A DNA stretch of 64,000 nucleotides from NCBI GenBank assembly GCA_031082155.1, contig JAVHLL010000002.1, forward strand, positions 129,206-193,205. Reading direction: 5' to 3'. Of this stretch, positions 30,558 to 40,296 are shown one piece after another; position 1 is the stretch's first letter; every line of letters begins with the position of its first letter. Both the position numbers and the translations under genes were made by a program. The notes beneath the pieces are model-generated. The model was given only the letters and a program-made list of their open reading frames with translations, made no database searches and was not told the origin of the DNA. This DNA comes from Thermodesulfovibrionales bacterium. Its GTDB lineage: Bacteria > Nitrospirota > Thermodesulfovibrionia > Thermodesulfovibrionales > SM23-35.

Positions 30558-31220
30558 ATGGATGCAATCGAATGCATAAAATCAAGAATGAGCATCAGAA
30601 AGTTCAAACCGGACCCTGTCCCGGATGACATACTCATTGAAATTATTGAATCGGCAAAATGGAGTCCTTCATACAAAAACAGCCAGCCATGGGAAGTTGC
30701 CATAGTCTCGGGCGGAAAGAAAGAAATGCTCTCGAAGATGCTTGTTGAACTGCTCGAAAAAAATGAACCGGCCTGCCCTGACATCCCGGAACCACAGTCG
30801 TGGCCGTCTGCTGAAAAAGCACGGATCGATTCTCTCATGAAAAAAAGGAGCGAACAGACGGGAAAAGACTTGAACGACCCTGAAGTAAAGAGAAAAGCCA
30901 AGATAGTGAACTTTAATTTCTACAAGGCGCCTCACGGCATATTCCTCTTCCAGGATGCATCGCTCTCATTATGGTCTCTCTTCGACATCGGACTCTTTGC
31001 TCAGAGCCTCATGCTTGCGGCACATGCGCACGGGGTCGGAACGGTCCCGCAGGCGTTCCTTACCGACTATGCCATGCATATCAAAAAGTTCCTCGGAATC
31101 CCTGACTCAAAGCGGCTTGTCCTCGGAATCTCAGCAGGATATCCGGACTGGGAATCACCGGCAAACAAATTCAGAACTGACAGGGTTGACAGGGAAGAAT
31201 TTCTGAGAGTAATTCAGTAG
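30558..31220 (+). CDS. Nitroreductase-family protein
   Basis: IKSRMSIRKFKPDPVPDDILIEIIESAKWSPSYKNSQPWEVAIVSG; LGIPDSKRLVLGISAGYPD. Confidence 0.92.
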   Translation: MDAIECIKSRMSIRKFKPDPVPDDILIEIIESAKWSPSYKNSQPWEVAIVSGGKKEMLSKMLVELLEKNEPACPDIPEPQSWPSAEKARIDSLMKKRSEQTGKDLNDPEVKRKAKIVNFNFYKAPHGIFLFQDASLSLWSLFDIGLFAQSLMLAAHAHGVGTVPQAFLTDYAMHIKKFLGIPDSKRLVLGISAGYPDWESPANKFRTDRVDREEFLRVIQ

Positions 31221-31258
31221 AATACACAGGGAATTCAGGGGGAAAGTAAAAGAAAATA

Positions 31259-32149
31259 TTGGAGCAGAAGCGGAACAGGAAACTCGGTTATCTGTATGTA
31301 TTCTGTGCAGCCTTTTTCTGGGCCTCGTCAGGCACTGCATCCAAGTTTCTCTTTCATCGCGGAATAACGCCTTTTCAACTCGTACAGTTACGCACAACAA
31401 CCGCGGCATTTTCCTTGTTCCTTGTTCTCTTCATATGGAGAAAACATTTTTTAAGGATCGGAAGAAACGATATCTTCTATTTCCTTGTCCTTGGTGCGTT
31501 GCTTGCGGCAACGCAGTTCACGTATCTCTACAGCATCAGCGGGATTCAGGTGGCTGTGGCAATCCTTTTACAATACATGGCTCCTGTGCTTATTGCAGCA
31601 TATTCTGTTCTCTTCGCCTATAAAAAACTTGATCAGAGAACCGTTATAGCCCTCGCAGGCGCTCTTGCCGGTTGTTATTTCATGACAGGGGTTTACAGCC
31701 TCGATATCCTGAACATGAACAGGACAGGAATCCTGGCAGGGTTTGCGTCAGCGGCTGCATTCGCTGCATATACCCTAAGGAGTGAATACGGCATGCAGAT
31801 CTATACCCCATGGACAGTTGTATTTTATGCTTTGTTTTTTGCCGCCCTCATCTGGAACATTTTCCATCCACCGCTTGCAGCGTTCATTCATCCCCACCTG
31901 GGCACTGATTGGGTATTGATTCTGTACATCGGAATATTTGGTACTATCTTGCCTTTTGGTCTGTACAACGAAGGCATAAGACTCCTTCAATCAACCCGTG
32001 CGAGCATCACCGCTACCTTGGAACCAGTTCTCGCAGGATTCTTCGCATATTCTTTCCTTGGGGAAAAGATGGAGTTGTTGCAAATCACAGGGGCCTTCCT
32101 GGTTATTGCATCGATTCTACTGCTTCAGACAAGAAAGGACCATGCCTGA
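31259..32149 (+). CDS. EamA/DMT-superfamily transporter (TTG start)
   Basis: About 10 TM, two EamA repeats (FFWASSGTASKFLF; RASITATLEPVLAGFFAYSFLGE). Confidence 0.9.
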   Translation: MEQKRNRKLGYLYVFCAAFFWASSGTASKFLFHRGITPFQLVQLRTTTAAFSLFLVLFIWRKHFLRIGRNDIFYFLVLGALLAATQFTYLYSISGIQVAVAILLQYMAPVLIAAYSVLFAYKKLDQRTVIALAGALAGCYFMTGVYSLDILNMNRTGILAGFASAAAFAAYTLRSEYGMQIYTPWTVVFYALFFAALIWNIFHPPLAAFIHPHLGTDWVLILYIGIFGTILPFGLYNEGIRLLQSTRASITATLEPVLAGFFAYSFLGEKMELLQITGAFLVIASILLLQTRKDHA

Positions 32150-32192
32150 TACTCGAAATAGCCTCATGCACTAAAATAAATACGGGAGGATC

Positions 32193-33131
32193 ATGTTTAT
32201 CCCTTCATATATCGAAACTCACCGTTCGGGAAAGCTGAAGGAACGCATTCAGACCGCACGTGGGATATTGGAAAACTGTCATCTTTGCCCCCGCGAGTGT
32301 CATGTCAACAGGCTGGAGGATGAAAAAGGTTTCTGCCGCAACGGGAAAACGGCCATGGTTTCAAGTTTCAACCCCCATTTCGGCGAGGAAGACCCTCTGG
32401 TCGGCAGCTATGGTTCAGGCACGATATTTATGACACACTGCAACCTCCTCTGCGTATTCTGTCAGAACTGGGAAATCAGCCATCAGAGCGAAGGCATAGA
32501 GGTGACGCCGAAGAAACTCTCCGATATGATGCTCTCTCTCCAGAATAGCGGCTGCCACAATATTAACTTTGTAACCCCCACTCATGTCGTTCCCCAGATA
32601 CTGGAAGCCATTTCTCATGCTGTCGAAGGAGGTTTGCATGTGCCGCTGGTATACAATACTGGCGGATATGACAGCGTAAAGAGCCTGAAACTCCTCGATG
32701 GCATATTTGATATCTACATGCCCGATTTCAAGTTCTGGGACCCCGAATATGCGAAAAAGTATCTCAAAGCGCCGGATTACCCGGAAAGGGCAAGAAGCGC
32801 ATTAAGGGAAATGCACCGGCAGGTGGGCGACCTTGTGCTGAACGAAAGCGGTATCGCATTGAAGGGAATTATCGTGCGCCATCTGGTGATGCCCGGGGGA
32901 ACCGCAGGAACAAGAGAAATTATGCGTTTCATCGCCAAAGATATATCTCCCAACACCTATGTGAATATTATGGACCAGTACCACCCTTGCAGCAATGCAT
33001 ACCGATACCCACCGCTCAACCGGAGAATTACCCCGGAAGAGTACGAGGAAGCACTCAAGGCAACACAGGAGGAGGGAAATACCCGGCTTGATAACCGCGA
33101 GAGACGCACAATCTTCCGCCGTTCATGGTAA
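32193..33131 (+). CDS. Radical SAM protein, pyruvate-formate-lyase-activating-enzyme-like
   Basis: CHLCPRECHVNR leader cysteines and CNLLCVFCQN radical-SAM CxxxCxxC. Confidence 0.9.
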   Translation: MFIPSYIETHRSGKLKERIQTARGILENCHLCPRECHVNRLEDEKGFCRNGKTAMVSSFNPHFGEEDPLVGSYGSGTIFMTHCNLLCVFCQNWEISHQSEGIEVTPKKLSDMMLSLQNSGCHNINFVTPTHVVPQILEAISHAVEGGLHVPLVYNTGGYDSVKSLKLLDGIFDIYMPDFKFWDPEYAKKYLKAPDYPERARSALREMHRQVGDLVLNESGIALKGIIVRHLVMPGGTAGTREIMRFIAKDISPNTYVNIMDQYHPCSNAYRYPPLNRRITPEEYEEALKATQEEGNTRLDNRERRTIFRRSW

Positions 33132-33290
33132 CCATTTTTCTTTCCAAGATAAATAAGAAATACCACTCTCATTTCTGGATCACTGCATCGCTTCAGAAGT
33201 ATTTTTATTTATTACAAGAATAAGCATTTTGGTCTATCGAGTCATGTTTGTTTTCTTGAAAAATTAGATTTTTTGATGCACTCAAAGGAG

Positions 33291-33313
33291 AGAGGGTAAT
33301 AACCCTCTTTTTG
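33291..33313 (+). terminator. Rho-independent terminator
   Basis: AGAGGGT-AATA-ACCCTCT followed by TTTTTG. Confidence 0.8.
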
Positions 33314-33368
33314 AGCATAGGGTCATGGCTCACTGGCTCAAACGGAGTTTCATCAAGGGAAAACAGTG

Positions 33369-34058
33369 TCACTTGGCCTCCGAGGCGATTTTCTCCAGAT
33401 CTTCTTCACTTATCTGGAGTTCCTGTGCAAGGACCTTCAGTGATGCTCCGGTCTGCTTCATCACCTCTTTCACATAGTCGGCATGATCGATGTTTTCTTC
33501 CCAGCATTTATAGAAATATTCTTTCAGTACTGCGGAGAGCCCCTCAGAGGGTATCCTGTAACCCTTCCTTGTCGCTTCCTTTTCCCCTGTGCTCTCCGGC
33601 ATACCGATGACCACAATCCTGTCGTCAACAACGATATACCTGAAATCATGCACAATAGCGCATGTACTGTATTTCACATGGGCACCTGCTTTTGTATAGA
33701 GATTGCCGATATGTATCCTGTCATGGAATTTCGGCATGATGTATTTAACGCTTACACCCTCCTTTGACAGGCGTTCGATATTATTCATGATTGCCCTTGT
33801 CCTTTTTGTATCATCACCGGTAGGCAACCTCCCGGTAATGAATCCCGCCACTTCTTCCCTGGCATCGAGCATCGCATCCATTACTGTGAGAAAATACTCC
33901 TGCCTCGTAAGGACCTTTGTTGTCTTCTCAACCTCCAGCAGAAGGTTCTTCCTTCCCCTCCCCTCTTTAATGCTGAAGAGGAGAAGAATAATGGTGAATC
34001 CCAGCAAGAGGGACTCCAGAATCAGGAGAATTGTTTCAACCGTCATATTTTCATTCAT
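33369..34058 (-). CDS. Membrane-anchored hypothetical protein (possible TrmB/PLD-like sensor region)
   Basis: N-terminal TM; VSVKYIMPKFHDRIHIGNLYTKAGAHVKYSTCAIVHDFRYIVVDDRIVVIGMPES. Confidence 0.6.
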   Translation of the reverse strand: MNENMTVETILLILESLLLGFTIILLLFSIKEGRGRKNLLLEVEKTTKVLTRQEYFLTVMDAMLDAREEVAGFITGRLPTGDDTKRTRAIMNNIERLSKEGVSVKYIMPKFHDRIHIGNLYTKAGAHVKYSTCAIVHDFRYIVVDDRIVVIGMPESTGEKEATRKGYRIPSEGLSAVLKEYFYKCWEENIDHADYVKEVMKQTGASLKVLAQELQISEEDLEKIASEAK

Positions 34059-34171
34059 CCTTTACTGAAAATATACCATACTCTTCATCTATTTATTAAC
34101 CCGTATCCCTGATCAGGTCGTGGAATGACAGCTTATCCGCACAACAGTGTATACACAAACTCTTTTGTAGT

Positions 34172-34945
34172 ATGATGAAGGGAATGAATATTTCCAGGTT
34201 ATTGCTTAAAACCACTCTTTTTCTAACAGTGACACTGATACTTGCACCCTGGTATTTTTTATTGCTCCTGATTTTTTACCGGTGGCGCTGCTGTATTGGT
34301 CCCAAACTTGTTCAGTTCTATTTTAAAATCTGTCTCCTCGTCTTTCGGGTTCAGATCGAGCAGGTGATAAATTATGGAATCATAAACAAAAACCGGGAAG
34401 GTCTTCTCATTCTTGCAAACCATGCCAGTTTTCTGGACATTTTTGTGCTTTCCGCCCAGTTTGGCACTGTATTCCTGAGCAAATCAGAAATAAAATATTA
34501 CCCTGTAATCGGGCAGATAGCCTGGCTCATGGGTGTTATTTTCCTGAACCGTGATGCTTCGCATGAAAGGGTGAGGGTACTCAGCGCAATTGCAGGCAGG
34601 TGTACAAAGCAGGTCATTGCGGTTTTTCCGCAGGGGACAACCAGCGGCATTTCAGATCGGTTGCCTTTCAACCGGGGAATTTTCAAAGTAATAGAACTAA
34701 ACCCAGGCCTCTCATTGTTGCCGGTAACCATTTATTATAAGGAAGACGCGGCAATCGCGTGGAAAAAACCGCAATCGTTCAGGGATAATTTCATGAAGGT
34801 ATGCTCTCAGGACAGAATTCACCTAAAGCTGCTTATCCATGATCCTGTAACTATTGAAGATTACCGGGACAAAACCGCCTCTCAAATATGCAGGATGGTA
34901 GAACATACCATTCTGGAGCCTTTGCGGGAAAAGTATGAAAGCTGA
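34172..34945 (+). CDS. 1-acyl-sn-glycerol-3-phosphate acyltransferase-like
   Basis: NHASFLDIF (HxxxxD) and FPQGTTSG motif. Confidence 0.88.
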   Translation: MMKGMNISRLLLKTTLFLTVTLILAPWYFLLLLIFYRWRCCIGPKLVQFYFKICLLVFRVQIEQVINYGIINKNREGLLILANHASFLDIFVLSAQFGTVFLSKSEIKYYPVIGQIAWLMGVIFLNRDASHERVRVLSAIAGRCTKQVIAVFPQGTTSGISDRLPFNRGIFKVIELNPGLSLLPVTIYYKEDAAIAWKKPQSFRDNFMKVCSQDRIHLKLLIHDPVTIEDYRDKTASQICRMVEHTILEPLREKYES

Positions 34946-34975
34946 ACAGGAGGATTGAGCCATCTGCCCTTCCCC

Positions 34976-35326
34976 TCACTTCAGATGACCTCCGGGAAGG
35001 CCTCTGCTATGTTCATCGTCATGGCAGTAAATACAGAGGTTCTCCCAGTTGGAACCATTGGAAGGATTATTCCTGTGGTTTCCGTCTTTATGGTGTACAG
35101 TCAGGAGATGCCGGTTCCTGTTTTCAAACTCTCTCCCACATTTGGCGCAGATCAGTCCGTGGATTTTCAGGGATTGTTCCCGGTAATCTGAAGGAGAAGC
35201 GCTCACCGCTTTCAAATCCCTTACTATCTCTTCCACTGTTTTGTCACCGGCAGGCTTTTTAGGAAGAGGTTTCCTGATTTTTAAACGTTTTTTATTTCCC
35301 AATATCCAGACATCCATTCCCGGCAA
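34976..35326 (-). CDS. HNH nuclease, YajD-like
   Basis: CAKCGREFENRNRHLLTVHHKDGNHRNNPSNGSNWENLCIYCHDDEH. Confidence 0.88.
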   Translation of the reverse strand: MPGMDVWILGNKKRLKIRKPLPKKPAGDKTVEEIVRDLKAVSASPSDYREQSLKIHGLICAKCGREFENRNRHLLTVHHKDGNHRNNPSNGSNWENLCIYCHDDEHSRGLPGGHLK

Positions 35327-35389
35327 AAGTACATTTAAATATCGAACCCGTCCTGTACCGAAAGACTTTTCGAATAAATATGTTTTTCG

Positions 35390-35689
35390 TTATCGTAATC
35401 TTGTGCCGCATTTCTTGCATATGCGCCTGTTGATATCCGGGCCCAGATATTTATTGCAAACGGGGCATCTCCAGTTTAATGCGCTGAATCCGATAAACAC
35501 AGCAATGATCAGTATCTGACCAGTGAAAATAGTATCTTTCGGTATTTCTCCGAAGAGATCATGCCGTTTATAAATCAAAACGAGGAATAACATGAGTACT
35601 AGCGTCACCGCCATGGCAAGGAACTGACGGCTCTGCCGTATTCGGAATTCCTGCAAGATATCATTGTTGTCTTTTTTTTGTCTCATCAC
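35390..35689 (-). CDS. Two-TM protein with C-terminal zinc ribbon
   Basis: CPVCNKYLGPDINRRICKKCGTRLR. Confidence 0.7.
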   Translation of the reverse strand: MMRQKKDNNDILQEFRIRQSRQFLAMAVTLVLMLFLVLIYKRHDLFGEIPKDTIFTGQILIIAVFIGFSALNWRCPVCNKYLGPDINRRICKKCGTRLR

Positions 35690-35739
35690 AATTTTCTTGT
35701 GTCTGAACGGTCAGATCATATTCAGAAACTGCATAGTCA

Positions 35740-37206
35740 TTATTTTCCGGCTTTTCCGAAGAGAGAACCGAGAACACCCCGGATTATCTGACGCCCGATC
35801 TGGCTGCCGATCGCATGAGCTGCGCTTTTTGCCGCTGCCTGGAAAAGGGTCTTTTTTTCTTTTTGACGTTCCGGGATCTTTCCTTCCCTGGCATCGGTTT
35901 GCTCCGCCTGCCCTCTGAGTTCTTCCGCTCTTGCCCTGAGTTTCTCATAGGCTGATTCACGGTCTATGATTTTTTGATAATGACCGTAGAGAGGTGATGA
36001 CGTGATTACCTGGTTTCTCTCATCCTGAGACAGCGGAACAAGTCTGCTTCGGGGAGGATAAATCAGTGAACGTTCCACAACAGTCGGGGCGCCTTTCTGA
36101 TCAAGCACAGAAACCAGTGCTTCTCCCACACCCATTTCGGTTATGACCTTCGTAACATCAAACTCCGGGTTCGCCCTGAACGTTTCGCCTGCTGCCTTGA
36201 CTGCCTTCTGATCTTTCGGAGTGAAAGCCCTCAGGGCATGTTGAACGCGATTGCCCAACTGCCCAAGCACCTCATCAGGGAGATCGACAGGATTCTGCGT
36301 AACAAAGTATACTCCTACCCCTTTTGATCGTATCAGACGTACAACCTGTTCTATTTTTTCTTCCAGCGCCTTGGAGACTTCTTCAAAGAGCAGGTGCGCC
36401 TCATCGAAAAAGAACACTATCCGGGGCTTGTCAGGATCACCGATTTCGGGAAGCTGTTCGAATAGCTCTGCGAGAAGCCAGAGAAGAAATGTCGCATAAA
36501 GCTTTGGAAACTGGATCAGTCTGTCAGCGGTCATGATATTGATTATGCCCCTTCCCTTTTCATCGGTCTGGATAAAGTCGTCTATGTTCAGTGCCGGCTC
36601 ACCGAACAGTTTTTCTCCACCCTGTTCTTCAAGCACGAGGAGGTTCCTCTGAATAGCGCCAATGCTGGCGGTTGAGATATTCCCGTATTCTGTTCTGAAC
36701 TTTTCCGCATTCTCGCCGACAAACTGGATCATTGCCCTGAGATCCTTGAGGTCAAGGAGCAGGAGTCCATTCTCATCAGCTACCTTGAACGTGATGCTGA
36801 GCACCCCGTTCTGGGTTTCATTGAGGTTAAGAATACGTCCCAAAAGAAGGGGTCCCATATCAGAAACAGTGGTTCTCAGCGGATGTCCCTGTTCGGAAAA
36901 AACATCCCAGAATGTCACCGGACTGCCTTCGAAAACAAAATCTCCCAGCCCCAGCGTCTTTACTCTCTCAACCACTTTTGGGTTCTCGCCTCCCTTATGC
37001 GCTATCCCGGAAAGATCTCCTTTAACATCGGCCATAAATACCGGCACTCCGATATTGCTGAACTGCTCTGCGAGAACACGAAGGGTCACAGTTTTGCCTG
37101 TACCCGTTGCTCCTGCGATAAGTCCGTGACGGTTCGCCATGCCCGGGAGTATTGCAACAGCGTTTTTCCCTCTCGCAATGACTAACGGATCGGGGGTCCT
37201 TGCCAT
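35740..37206 (-). CDS. HerA-like ATPase of the DUF853/YjgR family
   Basis: [68 protein letters not shown]. Confidence 0.93.
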   Translation of the reverse strand: MARTPDPLVIARGKNAVAILPGMANRHGLIAGATGTGKTVTLRVLAEQFSNIGVPVFMADVKGDLSGIAHKGGENPKVVERVKTLGLGDFVFEGSPVTFWDVFSEQGHPLRTTVSDMGPLLLGRILNLNETQNGVLSITFKVADENGLLLLDLKDLRAMIQFVGENAEKFRTEYGNISTASIGAIQRNLLVLEEQGGEKLFGEPALNIDDFIQTDEKGRGIINIMTADRLIQFPKLYATFLLWLLAELFEQLPEIGDPDKPRIVFFFDEAHLLFEEVSKALEEKIEQVVRLIRSKGVGVYFVTQNPVDLPDEVLGQLGNRVQHALRAFTPKDQKAVKAAGETFRANPEFDVTKVITEMGVGEALVSVLDQKGAPTVVERSLIYPPRSRLVPLSQDERNQVITSSPLYGHYQKIIDRESAYEKLRARAEELRGQAEQTDAREGKIPERQKEKKTLFQAAAKSAAHAIGSQIGRQIIRGVLGSLFGKAGK

Positions 37207-37434
37207 AGCTTTCTCCTTTTAACCAGATAAGATGCTATAGAATAAAAATCATGTCATGAGAATGTCAATTCCCATGAGTGATTTCTGTGAATTTATCCGG
37301 CTTTAGAAATTGAACCATATCCCGGAACCATGATTCCCTGGATGAAATCACGAAGCGGAATTGAAAGATATCATTTAAATCTTCTATTATTAAAGATATA
37401 TTTGATTTTCCTTAAAAAGGACCCTTACACTATA

Positions 37435-38154
37435 ATGCATCTCAAAACTGTAAAAATCGATACTGCAAAATATCCGGTCATGGATCGCTATCCTTTTAAT
37501 CTTCCAATATTCCAGACGTCCAGCCAGATTGAATTTGATTTACCGATAACCTTCTTCCTCGGAGAAAATGGCGCGGGGAAATCAACCCTGCTGAAAGCTA
37601 TCTGCCGCAGGTGCGATATTCATATCTGGAAATACTCTGATAGATCCCGTTTTGAGATCAACCCCTACGAAGAAAGGTTCTATCAGGCCGTTGATGTCGA
37701 ATGGTCGAATGGAACAGTCGCCGGTTCATTTTTCTCATCACAGACCTTCCAGGACTTTGTGCAGATCGTCGATGAATGGGCAGCCTCTGATTCCCGGGTG
37801 CTTGGGTATTTCGGGGGGAAATCACTCATGACGCAATCCCATGGTCAGTCTCTCATGTCATACTTCAGCAGCCGTTATACAAGAGAAGGGCTCTATCTGA
37901 TGGATGAACCTGAAACATCTCTCTCACCGAAAAGCCAGATCGCGCTTCTTCGGGTAATTCACTCGATGGGCCAGGCCGGTCATGCTCAATTTATTATCGC
38001 AACACATTCTCCAATCCTTCTTTCCTGTCCGGATTCAGATATATTCTGTTTCGATGCTTTGCCAATCCGCAAAATAGCGTATGAATCAACAGACCATTAC
38101 AGGATATATAATAATTTTATGGCAAATCGTGAACGTTTCTTCCACGACAAGTGA
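37435..38154 (+). CDS. AAA/ABC-type ATPase (AAA_21-like); start re-assigned to ATG 37435
   Basis: Walker A GENGAGKSTLLKAI; Walker B LYLMDEPETSLSPKSQ; IIATHSPILLSCP. Confidence 0.88.
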   Translation: MHLKTVKIDTAKYPVMDRYPFNLPIFQTSSQIEFDLPITFFLGENGAGKSTLLKAICRRCDIHIWKYSDRSRFEINPYEERFYQAVDVEWSNGTVAGSFFSSQTFQDFVQIVDEWAASDSRVLGYFGGKSLMTQSHGQSLMSYFSSRYTREGLYLMDEPETSLSPKSQIALLRVIHSMGQAGHAQFIIATHSPILLSCPDSDIFCFDALPIRKIAYESTDHYRIYNNFMANRERFFHDK

Positions 38155-38198
38155 ATTACTGATACATGGGAGAAACCATATAAAAAAAGGAATGATAA

Positions 38199-38453
38199 AT
38201 GCAAAAACCGATTAAGCTTTACACGCTGAGCACCTGCATTCACTGCAGGGCTACCAAGTCTTTCCTCGACAAATATGCAGTGAAGTATGAATTCACCGAT
38301 GTTGATCTGGTTCCTTTAACAGAGAGAGATGCTGTGCTCACGGAAGTCAGGAAATATAATCCCGCATGCACGTTTCCGACTATTCTTATAGGTGACCAGG
38401 TCATAGTAGGATTTATTGAAAAGGAACTGAGCGCAGCACTGGTATCCCTCTAA
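38199..38453 (+). CDS. Glutaredoxin-family protein
   Basis: KLYTLSTCIHCRATKSFLDKY (CxxC), TFPTILIGDQVIVGF. Confidence 0.92.
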   Translation: MQKPIKLYTLSTCIHCRATKSFLDKYAVKYEFTDVDLVPLTERDAVLTEVRKYNPACTFPTILIGDQVIVGFIEKELSAALVSL

Positions 38454-38727
38454 TACAATACCAGCTTGCTCTTGCGCTGAGAAAGCAATCGTACTCCTTG
38501 AAGAAAGGTGTCTTCATCAGTAGCAGCATAAAGCTCATTTAGTTGCCATAATTTCCTGGCTGAAACAATAAAATCGATTCGTTTACAAATTTGCATCATA
38601 TGTTTAATAATTTTCTTCTTTACAAATGAGTTATTTTTTATTTAAATGTATATAGATGAGTTTGAAGCATAATCATAATTGCATAGCCTGAATCCAGGGA
38701 TGCAGAGAGAAGGGAGGTGAAAAGTAA

Positions 38728-38841
38728 ATGGCAGTTAAGAAAGCAGCTGCAAAAAAACCTGCAGCGAAGAAGACCGTAAAGAAAGTTGTAAAGAAGACTG
38801 CAGCGAAGAAGCCTGCGAAGAAGACCGCAAAGAAGAAATAG
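38728..38841 (+). CDS. 37-aa histone H1-like K/A/T/P/V-rich basic protein (not in supplied ORF track)
   Basis: Manual translation MAVKKAAAKKPAAKKTVKKVVKKTAAKKPAKKTAKKK; RBS gggaggtga; own terminator. Confidence 0.85.
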   Translation: MAVKKAAAKKPAAKKTVKKVVKKTAAKKPAKKTAKKK

Positions 38842-38872
38842 GTTCCCTTACCATGTTGACACAGATGATTTG

Positions 38873-38906
38873 GGCTGGAGGAGAAATCCTCCAGCCACTT
38901 TTTTTC
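38873..38906 (+). terminator. Strong intrinsic terminator of the H1-like gene
   Basis: GGCTGGAGGA-GAAA-TCCTCCAGCC then ACTTTTTTTC. Confidence 0.95.
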
Positions 38907-38972
38907 TCATTGATACCATTGCCCTCTTGACGGTCCCATCCAACCATATACGAGTTCCATTCTGGATACTTC

Positions 38973-39743
38973 TTATGCTGTGGAAGGAAAATAGATAGTA
39001 TTCAGCCGTTTGATGCTTTTCAGCACGCCTTCTTTTGAGTGGGATTCTATAGTATACACAGGCCTATTGTTATTCAGTTCGGCAAATAAAGCCGGAAAAT
39101 CGAAATTTCCCTCTCCTACTGCAAGATGGTCATCTGCCTGTCCAACATTATCGTGAAGGTGAAGTTCAACAAGATATCGCTTGATCTGCCGGAGCCATTC
39201 TTTGAGCGGTAATTGCGAAAACAGATTGAAATGACCCGTATCAAAACAAACACCGAAGTGCTCCGATTCTATGGCTTCCATGAGGAGCCTGAGATTATCC
39301 GGGTTGTCCTCGAATATATTTTCTATCGCGATTTTTGTTTCCAGATCCTCGGCTCTCTTCACAAGTTCTTTCCAGGTGAGAATGCTTTTTTCCAGCCAGA
39401 GGTCCACTTTCAGCGCATACTTCCACTTCTCATACCCCGAATGAAAAACAATGACTTTGGGTTTCAGAAATGCAGCGATATCAAAAACGTGTGAAAATCT
39501 TTTCAGGGTAATTTCCCTGATTTTGTCGTCCACTGCACCTGGCGAAAGATCCATGAACGGTGCGTGAATGGTCAGGGAAGGATTGTAATCGAGTTCGCTC
39601 CGGAAATTCTTTATGTCGGAATCTGACAGAGCATCGAGAATGTCGGCGGAAAAGTATACTTCAAGGTTTATCCGGTGCTTTTTTATAAAAGGAAGGTACT
39701 CCCTTATCCGGTGATAAGGCACATGCACCTGGGGGGCAATCAT
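38973..39743 (-). CDS. Sugar phosphate isomerase/epimerase-like TIM-barrel protein
   Basis: LTIHAPFMDLSPGAVD; IAIENIFEDNPDNLRLLMEAI; GVCFDTGHFNLF; LHLHDNVGQADDHLAVGEG. Confidence 0.9.
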   Translation of the reverse strand: MIAPQVHVPYHRIREYLPFIKKHRINLEVYFSADILDALSDSDIKNFRSELDYNPSLTIHAPFMDLSPGAVDDKIREITLKRFSHVFDIAAFLKPKVIVFHSGYEKWKYALKVDLWLEKSILTWKELVKRAEDLETKIAIENIFEDNPDNLRLLMEAIESEHFGVCFDTGHFNLFSQLPLKEWLRQIKRYLVELHLHDNVGQADDHLAVGEGNFDFPALFAELNNNRPVYTIESHSKEGVLKSIKRLNTIYFPSTA

Positions 39744-40069
39744 CAGGACTTGGCAGCAGGTTCAGGTTTCGTTTCTGTATTCGATTGAGGTTTCGTTTCT
39801 GTTTTTGATTGGGCTTTAGACTCTCCATTGGTAACTACAGGCGCTGACTTCCCCTTCGACCTTGACTCTTTTTCCTTCTGTTTCCGGTCAGAAGACGCGT
39901 AGTCGGTAACATACCAGCCCGTTCCTTTCAGGACAAATGAGGTCTGGGATATCAACTTATGGAGCGGCCCTTTGCATATGGTGCAGAGAGTGAGCGGCTC
40001 ATCACTGAATTTCTGCATCACTTCATAATGCTTGCCGCAGTTTATACATTCATATTCATAAATAGGCAT
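39743..40069 (-). CDS. FmdB-family zinc ribbon protein with low-complexity tail
   Basis: [42 protein letters not shown]-terminal [13 protein letters not shown]. Confidence 0.93.
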   Translation of the reverse strand: MPIYEYECINCGKHYEVMQKFSDEPLTLCTICKGPLHKLISQTSFVLKGTGWYVTDYASSDRKQKEKESRSKGKSAPVVTNGESKAQSKTETKPQSNTETKPEPAAKS

Positions 40070-40296
40070 ATCCAGAAACCTCCCTGAAATTACAGGCTTT
40101 ATTATAACATAGATTTCTTTACGGAGAGGAGAGGTATTTTTTCACGCACTTCGGCAGGAGGAATAACAACCGGTGCATTTCGGCATCATAATATGCGAGG
40201 CCTCCGAGTTTTCTTTCCCTGCTCTTTTTCTTAAGAATGTGTGGGTCAGTCTTTCCGGATTATACCTCAAGGAATAAATCCAGGAATGTTCTGTTT

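Noticed and set aside
38735-38947. 70-aa minus-strand ORF (SSLRSSSQASSLQSSLQLSLRSSSLQ...)
   Set aside because: Low-complexity antisense of the lysine-rich H1-like gene and terminator
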